Positions 19,112 to 27,077 of a stretch of 64,000 nt of DNA are shown here, in pieces (position 1 is the first letter of the stretch; every line of letters starts with the position of its first letter). The position numbers were made by a program, and so were the translations under genes. Below the pieces are notes generated by a model that was not told where the DNA came from, did no database searches, and saw only the letters and a list, made by a program, of their open reading frames with translations. The DNA comes from an uncultured Bacteroidales bacterium (GTDB taxonomy: Bacteria; Bacteroidota; Bacteroidia; Bacteroidales; Bacteroidaceae), in assembly GCA_902800305.1 (NCBI GenBank), contig CADCDP010000008.1, forward strand, positions 1 to 64,000, in the 5' to 3' direction.

Positions 19112-21217
19112 ATGAAACAGTTTTTTATTTTCTCTCTTTTCGTAAGTGCCTCCATCGTGTTGTTCGCGCAGGAGGAAGTTGTCGATTCGGTACAGACAGA
19201 GAAGTCTGTGGAACTGGAAGGCGTGACCGTCAAGGCGGCACGGGTAATTCAGACGGACGAAGGCATAAAGGTCTTTCCCACTAAAAAGCAGTTGGAGTCA
19301 TCGCCTAATGGCTATTCGCTCCTTCAGAAACTCGCGTTGCCGGGCATCCGTGTAGATGAGGTGATGCACACGGTGTCATCGCCCGAACTGATTGGTTCCG
19401 TGCAGGTGCGCATCAATGATGTGGTGGCAAAAAGCGAAGACTTACTCTCGCTCGACATGGCGATGGTGCAATCCATCGACTTCATCACCTCGCCAGGGCT
19501 TCGTTATGGCGAAGGGGTGGCGTATGTGATAGACATCCGTGTGTTTCGACCCACAGGTGGCCATGTGGTGGGAGGCAATGTCCTCCAGTCGCTCAATCGC
19601 CGACGGAATGCAGACAATGCCTATTTCCGCATCAACCACGGCAAGCATGAGTTTACCTTCGACTACGATTTCAGTTGGACAGACTTCCGAAAAATGCAAG
19701 TGGAGAGCCAGACCGACTACCACTTGCCCGATGGCACGACCTTCTCTGCCCAACGCCACACCCTCAGCAACAAAAGCCCTCACATCAGCAACTCCTTCTC
19801 GCTGAAATACAGCCTTGCTGAGGATGAAAAGTACCTTTTCCTTGCCACACTCTCCCAAGGTTTCACCCATTCGCCATCCAGTCGCAACGTGGAGGAAGTA
19901 GTAACGCCCGTTGCCACCGACACGGTGACCACCCACAGCAAAGACCGTGCTGCCACCACGCAGCTTGACCTCTACTATCATTTGAAACTCCCTCACGCCC
20001 AGTCCTTCACCGCCAATGCTGTGGGTACTTTTGTCGGTAGCCGCTATCGTTATGCCCACAATGCAGTCTCCCCTTATATATATAATGTGGAAGGCAAAAC
20101 CTATTCGTGTACCTCCGAAGCCTTCTACGAAAACCGTCTCAAGCCCTTCACCTTGTCCGTCGGAGCCAAAGTGCATCAGCAGTATATCGGCAATGAATAT
20201 ACGGGCGACCTGTTGAAAGACAATCCCTTGCGTGAGTCCGGACAATATCTTTATACCCAACTTCGGGGCAAACTCTTCGGCTTCAACTATCGGGCAGGCA
20301 TGGGGTTGAGCCATGTCTATTACAGTCAGCAAGGCAGTTCGTTCAGCTATTGGTTGCCACGTCCCAATGTGATGCTCAACCGCCAGTTCACTCCCTCCTT
20401 CTCCATGCGTTATGTATTCGACCTCCGTACCTCGGTGCCTCGCATAGCCTACCTGACAGATGTGGTGCAGCTGAACGAACGTGTGCTCATGCCCACGGGG
20501 GTGATAGAGGAACGGACGGTTGGCAATCCCTCCATCCGAACGACGCCAGTCTATGAACAGACCCTCTCTGCTACTTACAATAGCAAGCGTATGGCCAATA
20601 ACTTTACGTTCTTCTACCGCAACTGCCATCATACTTACATGCAAGACTTCACAAGGGAGGTTGAAGGGGATGTGTCCTTTACGTCTTCTCGTACCAACCA
20701 ACGCAGCATCCAGATGATTTATCTAACTGATTATCTGACCCTCCACCTCATCCCCGAAGTGCTCGACTTTTCCCTCAACGGCAGCTTCCTCCGTTGCTTC
20801 AACTTCGGCGATAACTATACCCATCTGCGCAACACCTTCATGGGAGGTGCTGACCTCCAAGCCTATCTTGGCAAATTTACCCTCTCTGCCCACTACGACA
20901 GTGGTTGGCGTTTTCTTGAAGGCGAGTCGAAGGGTGACCAAAGCTATTCTTCCTACCTCTCCGCTTCCTATCAGTTGGGCAAATGGGGTGACCTATCACT
21001 CTACTGGCAGCATCCCTTCGACTCTCATCCCCGTACAGAACGAGCCGAACTTCTTAATCGTTATCTGCACAAAACCTACACCTCCCACAACCCCGACTTG
21101 GGCAATATGATTTCCCTCAATCTTTCCGTCCGCCTCTCTCATGGCCGCAAGTATCAGACGGAACAAAAGACACTCCAGAACACCGCCGTGGATGCTGGAG
21201 TGGTGAAACAGGAGTGA
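19112..21217 (+). CDS. Outer-membrane beta-barrel (TonB-receptor-like)
   Basis: A 701-residue outer-membrane protein; the ATG at 19112 gives a signal peptide (MKQFFIFSLFVSASIVLFAQ). Residues about 30-150 resemble a TonB-receptor plug (ELEGVTVKAARV, LPGIRVDEV, VQVRINDVVA), and the rest is rich in alternating aromatic strands ending in MISLNLSVRLSHGRKY, as in the OMP_b-brl_3 type barrels of Bacteroidetes. No SusD-like partner follows, so a classic glycan uptake pair is unlikely. It is probably controlled by the winged-helix protein encoded before it. The substrate is unknown; a link with peptides is suggested only by the dipeptidase two genes upstream. Confidence 0.85.
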   Translation: MKQFFIFSLFVSASIVLFAQEEVVDSVQTEKSVELEGVTVKAARVIQTDEGIKVFPTKKQLESSPNGYSLLQKLALPGIRVDEVMHTVSSPELIGSVQVRINDVVAKSEDLLSLDMAMVQSIDFITSPGLRYGEGVAYVIDIRVFRPTGGHVVGGNVLQSLNRRRNADNAYFRINHGKHEFTFDYDFSWTDFRKMQVESQTDYHLPDGTTFSAQRHTLSNKSPHISNSFSLKYSLAEDEKYLFLATLSQGFTHSPSSRNVEEVVTPVATDTVTTHSKDRAATTQLDLYYHLKLPHAQSFTANAVGTFVGSRYRYAHNAVSPYIYNVEGKTYSCTSEAFYENRLKPFTLSVGAKVHQQYIGNEYTGDLLKDNPLRESGQYLYTQLRGKLFGFNYRAGMGLSHVYYSQQGSSFSYWLPRPNVMLNRQFTPSFSMRYVFDLRTSVPRIAYLTDVVQLNERVLMPTGVIEERTVGNPSIRTTPVYEQTLSATYNSKRMANNFTFFYRNCHHTYMQDFTREVEGDVSFTSSRTNQRSIQMIYLTDYLTLHLIPEVLDFSLNGSFLRCFNFGDNYTHLRNTFMGGADLQAYLGKFTLSAHYDSGWRFLEGESKGDQSYSSYLSASYQLGKWGDLSLYWQHPFDSHPRTERAELLNRYLHKTYTSHNPDLGNMISLNLSVRLSHGRKYQTEQKTLQNTAVDAGVVKQE

Positions 21218-21251
21218 GGTCTTCGTTCCCCTCTGATTGGGCTACCTCGAT

Positions 21252-21288
21252 ACCCCTAAACCGCACCCGACGGGTACGGTTTAGGGGT
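21252..21288 (+). terminator. Terminator-like hairpin after the barrel gene
   Basis: ACCCCTAAACCG (21252-21263) pairs with CGGTTTAGGGGT (21277-21288), a 12-bp perfect stem with a nested ACCCGACGGGT. There is no long T run, so it may end or protect the transcript. Confidence 0.65.
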
Positions 21289-21378
21289 TGCCTAAGGACT
21301 TCTATGGGTATTCCCCTTATAAATCATGCTTGATGGAAGGCTACCTCACAAGCCTGCGAAATAAAAAACGAAAAAATC

Positions 21379-21411
21379 TTTGTTGGTTTTGTCTATTTGT
21401 GCTATCTTTGC
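21379..21411 (+). promoter_or_regulatory. Promoter of the beta-galactosidase gene
   Basis: TTTG (21379-21382), 20 bases, then TATCTTTGC (21403-21411): both boxes and the spacing match the Bacteroidetes primary promoter. The predicted start is near 21418, giving an unusually long leader of about 140 bases before the ATG. Confidence 0.75.
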
Positions 21412-21450
21412 AACGAAGTAATCATAAAAAAATAAATTGGTGCGTTTTAT

Positions 21451-21490
21451 GCCCCTGCGGGGCGTTTTCTTTTTAATGCCGCAAAGCGGC
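21451..21490 (+). terminator. Attenuator-like hairpins in the beta-galactosidase leader
   Basis: GCCCCTGCGGGGC (21451-21463) is followed by TTTTCTTTT (21465-21474), the form of an intrinsic terminator, and then by a second stem GCCGC-AAA-GCGGC (21478-21490). Both lie between promoter and start codon, so a short RNA of about 57 bases may be released, or the pair may act as an attenuator. Confidence 0.5.
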
Positions 21491-21556
21491 AAATCATACA
21501 AAGTTATTTTTTATGGTCACTAAACAACGAAACAACTAATCAATTAAGCAACTAAC

Positions 21557-24208
21557 ATGAAACTTCTACCTTTACTGACGCTGTTGCTCTTGTCCCCTGT
21601 CTGTTCGTTGACGACATGGGCACAATACATTGAGCAGCATGAGAAGAGTGCGGTGGCGAATGCACCGTTGAGCACGTATGTCCAGCACAAATGCCGACTC
21701 TTCAACTTCGACTGGAGGTTCCAACTGGGTAATCCCGAGGGTGCCGAACGTGCTGACTATGACGACTCGGCTTGGCGACTGCTCGACCTGCCCCATGACT
21801 ATCAGTTTGAGCAGCCTTGGGACGAACAGGAGGACAAGGGGCGGGGGTTCAAGCGGATGTGTGAAGGCTGGTACAGAAAAACCTTCTCTGTGCCCGAATC
21901 GCTGAAAGGCCGACGTGTGGTGCTCGACTTCGAGGGGGTGATGTATGTGTGCGACGTGTATGTGAACGGTCAGAAGGTGGCCAGCAACGAGTATGGCTAC
22001 ACGGGTTTTGAGGCTGACATCACGAAGGCTGTGCGCTATGGTGGGGAGAATGTGGTGGCGGTCTATTCGAATACGGGTCCTGTGAACGGCAGCCGATGGT
22101 ACACAGGTGGCGGCATCTACCGCAACGTGTGGCTGAAGGTGGGCAACGAGACGCGGATAGGAAGGCATGGACTCTATATACAGACCCTCTCCCCAACCCT
22201 CCCCCGTAATGGGGAGGGAGACCGTGCGGGGTCTTTGTCGTCAGCAAACAAGCCGGATGGTTCTCCCCATTATGGGGGAGATGCCCAAAGGGCAGAGAGG
22301 GTCTGGTCTGTTCTCCTCCAGGTGCAGGTACAGAAGTGGCAGAAGCACAATATCACCATCAAGACCTGTGTGAAGGATGCCCATGGTAAGGTGGTGGCTT
22401 CGGCAGAGGGGGGAATGCCCGACCATACGACCCAGAACAATACGGAGGTGCAGTTGCCGACGATGACGGTGCAGCATCCTGTTTTGTGGGATTTGGACAC
22501 GCCTTATCTCTACACCGTCGAGGCTTTGCTGGAGGAAGATGGCGTTGTGATAGACTCTGTGGCTGACCAGTTCGGTTTCCGCAGCATCGAATATGGCTCT
22601 GACTTCGGTTTCAAGCTCAATGGCAGGAAGGTGTTTCTCGCTGGCATCGCCAACCACCACGACCTCGGAGCCGTGGGGGTGGCTGCCTTTCCCACCGCCA
22701 TCGAGCGACAGCTTCGCCAACTGAAGGCTTTTGGTTACAATGCCATCCGATGCTCCCACAATCCCTACAGCGAGGACTTCTACCGTTTCTGTGACCGCAT
22801 CGGACTCTTGGTGGTGGACGAACTCATCGACAAGTGGTCGGACAAGGACTACTGGGGCGGTCGGAAACCGTTCATGCAGCTCTGGCCGAGCCTGATTCAG
22901 GAGTGGGTGAAGCGTGACCGCAACCACCCCTCTGTGGTGCTCTGGAGCCTTGGCAACGAACTTCAGACCCGTTCGGACTGGAGCGGCTACCCCACCGACG
23001 ACTGGGGCATCACGACGTACCGCATCTTCGACCAGATGGTGAAGCGATATGACAAGACGCGCCCGACGACCGTGGCGATGTTTCCTGCTCGTGCTGGGGC
23101 ACAGCGAGGCACTCCCGACTTCAAGACTTACCTTGTGCCGCCCGAACTGGCGTGTGTGACCGAGGTGGCATCGTTCAACTACCAGTGGGATGCCTACCAC
23201 GGCTACTATCAGCATGCGCCCCATCTCATCCTCTTCCAGAGCGAGGCGGTGACCAACCAGCTGCAACAGCCTTACTATGGCATGGACAGGCAGCGTGGTG
23301 TGGGACTGTGTTGGTGGGGAGCCATCGAATATTGGGGCGAGTCCAACGGCTGGCCGAAGAAGGGGTGGAACTACTCTTTCTTCAGTCACACGCTCCAGCC
23401 CTATCCCCAAGCCTACCTTATCAAGTCGTGTCTCCAGCCCGACGAGCCTGTGGTGCGCATCGGCGTGGTGGATGGCAAGGGGGAGAGCCTCGAATGGAAC
23501 GACATCAAGGTGGGGCAGCAGCGCATCAACCAGAATTGGAACCAGAAGCAGGGTTCGCATCCCAACGTCTTCACCTACACCAATGCCGACGAGGTGGAGC
23601 TTATCTACAATGGCCGTTCCCTCGGCATCCAGCGCAACGACACCACCGACATCGCCAAACGTAACATCATCCTGTGGTCGGGCATCGACTACGGCACGGG
23701 CGGCAAGCTGGTGGCCATTGCCCGAACGGGTGGCAAGGAGGTGGCTCGCAATGAGATAGAGACCACGGGCAAGGCGGTGGGGCTGAGGATAGAGGAAGAC
23801 CAGACCCTCTCCCCAGCCCTCCCCCGTAATGGGGAGGGAGCCCCTGCGGCGAGTCTCTCAATGACTAACACCCCGCATGGCCTCCCCATTACGGGGGAGG
23901 TGCCCGAAGGGCGGAGAGGGTCTCTCCATTACTTCAACATCTATGCCATTGACAGCAAGGGACGCGTCGTCCCCGATGCCACCGACGAAATCTCTGTGCA
24001 AGTGTCGGGTGCTGCCACCTTCGTCGCCCTCGACAATGGCGACCATTACACGGATGACCTTTTCCACGATGTGACCACCAAGCGGATGCACACAGGCTAT
24101 ATGCAGTGCATCCTTCGTGGCGCACGGAAGGCTGGCAAGGCGACTGTCACTGTGACATCTCCGACGCTCAAAGGGGCAAAACATGTATTTTTCTCTCCTT
24201 CAAAATGA
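21557..24208 (+). CDS. GH2 beta-galactosidase/glycosidase
   Basis: A secreted 883-residue glycoside hydrolase of family 2; residues 1-22 are a signal peptide ending near TWAQ. Domains in order: jelly-roll (FDWRFQLGNPEG, WYRKTFSVPES), Ig-like, TIM barrel (GIANHHDLGAVG, IRCSHNPYSEDF, SLGNE with the acid/base Glu, and ILFQSEAV with the probable nucleophile Glu), a DUF4982-like domain and a last Ig-like domain. The family releases terminal sugars, often galactose, from glycans. Two GC-rich palindromic elements of about 125 bp lie in frame at residues about 209-250 and 749-790, in loops between domains or strands. Without them the length would be usual. It has its own promoter. Confidence 0.93.
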   Translation: MKLLPLLTLLLLSPVCSLTTWAQYIEQHEKSAVANAPLSTYVQHKCRLFNFDWRFQLGNPEGAERADYDDSAWRLLDLPHDYQFEQPWDEQEDKGRGFKRMCEGWYRKTFSVPESLKGRRVVLDFEGVMYVCDVYVNGQKVASNEYGYTGFEADITKAVRYGGENVVAVYSNTGPVNGSRWYTGGGIYRNVWLKVGNETRIGRHGLYIQTLSPTLPRNGEGDRAGSLSSANKPDGSPHYGGDAQRAERVWSVLLQVQVQKWQKHNITIKTCVKDAHGKVVASAEGGMPDHTTQNNTEVQLPTMTVQHPVLWDLDTPYLYTVEALLEEDGVVIDSVADQFGFRSIEYGSDFGFKLNGRKVFLAGIANHHDLGAVGVAAFPTAIERQLRQLKAFGYNAIRCSHNPYSEDFYRFCDRIGLLVVDELIDKWSDKDYWGGRKPFMQLWPSLIQEWVKRDRNHPSVVLWSLGNELQTRSDWSGYPTDDWGITTYRIFDQMVKRYDKTRPTTVAMFPARAGAQRGTPDFKTYLVPPELACVTEVASFNYQWDAYHGYYQHAPHLILFQSEAVTNQLQQPYYGMDRQRGVGLCWWGAIEYWGESNGWPKKGWNYSFFSHTLQPYPQAYLIKSCLQPDEPVVRIGVVDGKGESLEWNDIKVGQQRINQNWNQKQGSHPNVFTYTNADEVELIYNGRSLGIQRNDTTDIAKRNIILWSGIDYGTGGKLVAIARTGGKEVARNEIETTGKAVGLRIEEDQTLSPALPRNGEGAPAASLSMTNTPHGLPITGEVPEGRRGSLHYFNIYAIDSKGRVVPDATDEISVQVSGAATFVALDNGDHYTDDLFHDVTTKRMHTGYMQCILRGARKAGKATVTVTSPTLKGAKHVFFSPSK
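22181..22305 (+). repeat. In-frame palindromic element, beta-galactosidase copy 1
   Basis: 125 bp bounded by CAGACCCTCTC and GAGAGGGTCTG (perfect 11-bp inverted ends), with two inner hairpins built from CCTCCCC/GGGGAGG and CTCCCC/GGGGGAG. It encodes a peptide starting QTLSPTLPRNGEG and stays open. It sits between the jelly-roll and the next beta-domain. Confidence 0.8.
23801..23924 (+). repeat. In-frame palindromic element, beta-galactosidase copy 2
   Basis: About 124 bp, same orientation as copy 1, with the same ends (AGACCCTCTC / GAGAGGGTCT) and inner hairpins. The first half is read in the same phase as copy 1 (QTLSPALPRNGEG), the second half in another phase (GLPITGEVPEGRRG) because of small length differences. 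It separates GLRIEED from YFNIYAIDSKGRVVP in the last domain. Confidence 0.8.
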
Positions 24209-24247
24209 AAAAGTCTCTCTTTTTTTCGTTGAGTCGTTTTTTTACGC

Positions 24248-24256
24248 TATCTTTGC
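24248..24256 (+). promoter_or_regulatory. Promoter -7 box of the phosphoglucomutase gene
   Basis: TATCTTTGC, identical to the box before the beta-galactosidase gene, lies 43 bases before the ATG at 24300. The leader after it is a run of AACTAAACAACC-type repeats. Confidence 0.65.
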
Positions 24257-24299
24257 AACCAAACAACTAAACAACCAAACAACTAAACAACTAAACACA
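24257..24299 (+). repeat. AACTAAAC-type tandem leader
   Basis: Five near-copies of AACTAAACAACC fill the 5' leader of the phosphoglucomutase gene. It is free of G, so it is predicted to be unstructured; a similar leader precedes the beta-galactosidase ATG (21525-21556). Confidence 0.55.
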
Positions 24300-26036
24300 A
24301 TGGATCAGGAATTGATTAAGCAGTGTACGGCTGAGGCACAGAAGTGGCTCTCGCCAGCGTTCGATGCCGAGACTCAGGCAGAAGTGAAGGCTATGTTGGA
24401 CAATGAGGACAAGAGTGCCCTCATCGACGCGTTCTATCAGAATCTGGAATTTGGTACGGGCGGTTTGCGCGGTATCATGGGTGCGGGCACGAACCGCATG
24501 AACAAGTACATCGTGGGCATGGCCACTCAGGGCTTTGCCAACTACATCAACAAGGCGTTTGCTGGTAAGAAGGACATCAGCGTGGTGGTGGGACACGACT
24601 GCCGCAACAACTCGCGTCTGTTTGCCGAAACGGTGGCCGACATCTTCTCTGCCAACGGCATCAAGGCTTATCTCTTTGAGAGTCTGCGTCCTACGCCTGA
24701 GATTTCCTTCGCCATCCGTCAACTGGGTGCTCAGGCTGGTGTGAACATCACCGCCAGTCACAACCCTCGTGAGTATAACGGCTACAAGGCTTACTGGGAC
24801 GATGGGGCACAGGTGCTGGCTCCCCACGACACGGGCATCATCGACGAGGTGCAGAAGGTGACGATTGACCAAGTGAAGTTTGAGCCGAACAACGACCTCA
24901 TCCAGATTATCGGTGGCGAGATGGACATCGACTATCTGAATGCTGTGCATGAGGCATTGGTGGACCAAGAGGTCATCAACCGTCAGAAAGACCTTTGCAT
25001 CGTCTATTCACCATTGCACGGCACGGGTCGTGTCATCATCCCTGCCGCTCTGCGCACTTGGGGCTTCCAGAACATCAACGTGGTGAAGGAGCAGATGGTG
25101 ATTGATGGTAACTTCCCGACGGTGGTCTCTCCGAACCCCGAAAATGCGGAGGCCATGACGCTGGGCATGAAGTTGGGCACGAAGCTGAATGCTGACCTTG
25201 TGCTGGCCAGCGACCCCGATGCCGACCGTCTGGCTGTGGTGTGCCGCGATCCGAAGGGCGAGTGGTGCATCTTGAATGGTAACCAGACTGCGCTGATGCT
25301 CTCTTATTACATCATCGAGAACAAGAAGAAGCTGGGACAGCTGAAGGGCAACGAATTTATGGTGAAGACCATCGTGACTACGGAAACTATCGCCGAAATA
25401 GCCAAGCGCAACGGCGTGGAGATTCGCGACGTCTATACGGGTTTCAAGTGGATTGCTCGCGAAATCAAGCTGGATGAGGGCGTGAAGAAGTACATTGGTG
25501 GCGGTGAAGAGTCGTTCGGTTACCTGCCCTTCGACAAAGTGCGCGACAAGGACAGTCCTGCCTCTATCTGTCTGCTCTGCGAGATTGCTGCATGGGCGAA
25601 GGACAACGGCATGACGCTCTACGACCTCTTGATGAAGATTTATCTCGACTATGGCTTTGCCTACCAGAACGCTATCTCGGTGACGAAGCCTGGCAAGTCG
25701 GGTGCTGACGAAATCAAGCAGATGATGGAGGACTTCCGCAAGACACCTCCAACACAGTTGGGCGGCAGTCCTGTGGTGTGCGTGAAGGATTACAAGACCC
25801 TGAAGCAAGTGGCAGACGGTGTGGAGACTGCGCTCGACATGCCTGCTACCAGCAACGTGCTCCAGTGGTTCACCGCCGATGGTACCAAGATTTCTGTGCG
25901 TCCGTCGGGCACCGAGCCGAAGATTAAGTTCTACGTGGAGGTGAAGGGCAACATGGAGTGTGCGAAGTGCTATCCAGCCGCCACTGCCGAGGCACAGGCC
26001 AAGGTGAACGCCATCAAGCAGGACTTGGGACTGTAG
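24300..26036 (+). CDS. Phosphoglucomutase/phosphomannomutase
   Basis: A 578-residue cytoplasmic alpha-D-phosphohexomutase. The active-site serine loop TASHNPREYNGYK, the metal loop DPDADRLAVV, the sugar loop GGGEESFGY and the phosphate loop PSGTEPKIKF are all present in the family order. It interconverts glucose 1- and 6-phosphate, or the mannose forms, and so feeds nucleotide-sugar synthesis, including that needed for the polysaccharide locus downstream. I started at 24300 because the family N-terminus and the promoter fit; a longer frame begins inside the previous gene. Confidence 0.94.
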   Translation: MDQELIKQCTAEAQKWLSPAFDAETQAEVKAMLDNEDKSALIDAFYQNLEFGTGGLRGIMGAGTNRMNKYIVGMATQGFANYINKAFAGKKDISVVVGHDCRNNSRLFAETVADIFSANGIKAYLFESLRPTPEISFAIRQLGAQAGVNITASHNPREYNGYKAYWDDGAQVLAPHDTGIIDEVQKVTIDQVKFEPNNDLIQIIGGEMDIDYLNAVHEALVDQEVINRQKDLCIVYSPLHGTGRVIIPAALRTWGFQNINVVKEQMVIDGNFPTVVSPNPENAEAMTLGMKLGTKLNADLVLASDPDADRLAVVCRDPKGEWCILNGNQTALMLSYYIIENKKKLGQLKGNEFMVKTIVTTETIAEIAKRNGVEIRDVYTGFKWIAREIKLDEGVKKYIGGGEESFGYLPFDKVRDKDSPASICLLCEIAAWAKDNGMTLYDLLMKIYLDYGFAYQNAISVTKPGKSGADEIKQMMEDFRKTPPTQLGGSPVVCVKDYKTLKQVADGVETALDMPATSNVLQWFTADGTKISVRPSGTEPKIKFYVEVKGNMECAKCYPAATAEAQAKVNAIKQDLGL

Positions 26037-26082
26037 AAATGTAAAATGTACAATGTGAAATGTACAATGTAAAAGGTAAAAA
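26037..26082 (+). repeat. AATGTAAAATGTACAATG-type leader repeats
   Basis: Short-period A/T-rich copies of ATGTACAATGTGAA fill the gap between the phosphoglucomutase stop and the GTG start. A related run (GAAGATTGAAGAATTGAAA) lies at 27013-27045 over the end of the transporter gene and before the next one. Confidence 0.45.
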
Positions 26083-27036
26083 GTGAAACAACTTTGTGAC
26101 TTCATCGCCCGTTGGATGGGCGTGTTAGTACTATTGACAGCAGCAGCGGCCTTGGTCTTTCCGGGGGTGCTGCTGCCTGTTGACGTATGGGTCATTAACC
26201 CCATGCTCGGACTCATCATGTTCGGCATGGGGTTGACCTTGAAACCCGAAGACTTCCGTGTCGTGTTCAGTCGTCCGAAGGATGTGTTGATGGGGTGTTT
26301 GGCACAGTTCACGGTGATGCCGTTGCTGGCATGGCTGCTGGTCAAGGCTTTCTCCTTGCCCGAAGAACTGGCGTTGGGTGTCATTCTTGTGGGATGCTGC
26401 CCAGGGGGAACGGCCTCGAATGTCATCACCTATCTGGCGAAAGGCGACTTGGCACTCAGCGTGGGCATGACTGCCACATCTACGGTGCTGGCACCGTTGC
26501 TCACCCCGTTGCTCACGTGGCTCATGGCGGGCACTTTCGTCGATGTCGATGCGTGGGGCATGTTGCTCAGCATCCTCTATGTGGTCATCGCACCGATATT
26601 GGTCGGCTTCATCATCCAGCGCCTTCTCCCCACCTTCACACAACGTGTCGTGGCCTATCTCCCAGCATTTTCCAGCCTGATGATTGCTGCCGTGGTGGCT
26701 CTGGTTGTCTCTCATACAGCCTCACGGTTGCTGACGGGTGGATTGCTGGTCATTCTGGTGGTGGTGCTCCACAACGTGCTGGGTCTTGCGGTGGGCTTTG
26801 GCATAGGTCGCCTCATGGGGCTTTCGTGGTCAAAGCGTGTGGCTGTCAGCATAGAAGTCGGGATGCAGAACAGCGGTCTTGCCTCCAGTCTTGCCACCCT
26901 CCACTTCGCCGCCTTCCCTATGGCCACCATTCCTGGGGCTGTGTTCAGTGTGTGGCACAACATCAGCGGTGCCCTCACAGCCCGTCTCTTCGCTCGGCAT
27001 GGGGAAAAGGGGAAGATTGAAGAATTGAAAGATTGA
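26083..27036 (+). CDS. Bile acid:sodium symporter family (BASS) transporter
   Basis: A 317-residue inner-membrane protein with about nine hydrophobic segments. It starts at GTG (26083), since no ATG fits the conserved N-terminus. Family parts are MLGLIMFGMGLTL, GCCPGGTASNVITYLAKGD, and EVGMQNSGLASSLA, which form the crossing motif and sodium sites in BASS proteins. Known members carry bile acids, pantoate, pyruvate or other organic acids with sodium; the substrate here is open. The leader is made of AAATGTACAATG-type repeats. Confidence 0.9.
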   Translation: MKQLCDFIARWMGVLVLLTAAAALVFPGVLLPVDVWVINPMLGLIMFGMGLTLKPEDFRVVFSRPKDVLMGCLAQFTVMPLLAWLLVKAFSLPEELALGVILVGCCPGGTASNVITYLAKGDLALSVGMTATSTVLAPLLTPLLTWLMAGTFVDVDAWGMLLSILYVVIAPILVGFIIQRLLPTFTQRVVAYLPAFSSLMIAAVVALVVSHTASRLLTGGLLVILVVVLHNVLGLAVGFGIGRLMGLSWSKRVAVSIEVGMQNSGLASSLATLHFAAFPMATIPGAVFSVWHNISGALTARLFARHGEKGKIEELKD

Positions 27037-27077
27037 AGAATTGAAAAGGTAAAAAGATAAATAGTAAAAAGGAAAAA

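Noticed and set aside
22241..23560. 439-codon minus-strand frame opposite the beta-galactosidase gene
   Set aside because: Antisense shadow of a well-supported GH2 gene in GC-rich sequence.
25008..26429. 473-codon minus-strand frame across phosphoglucomutase and transporter genes
   Set aside because: It crosses two certain genes in antisense and shows no family features.
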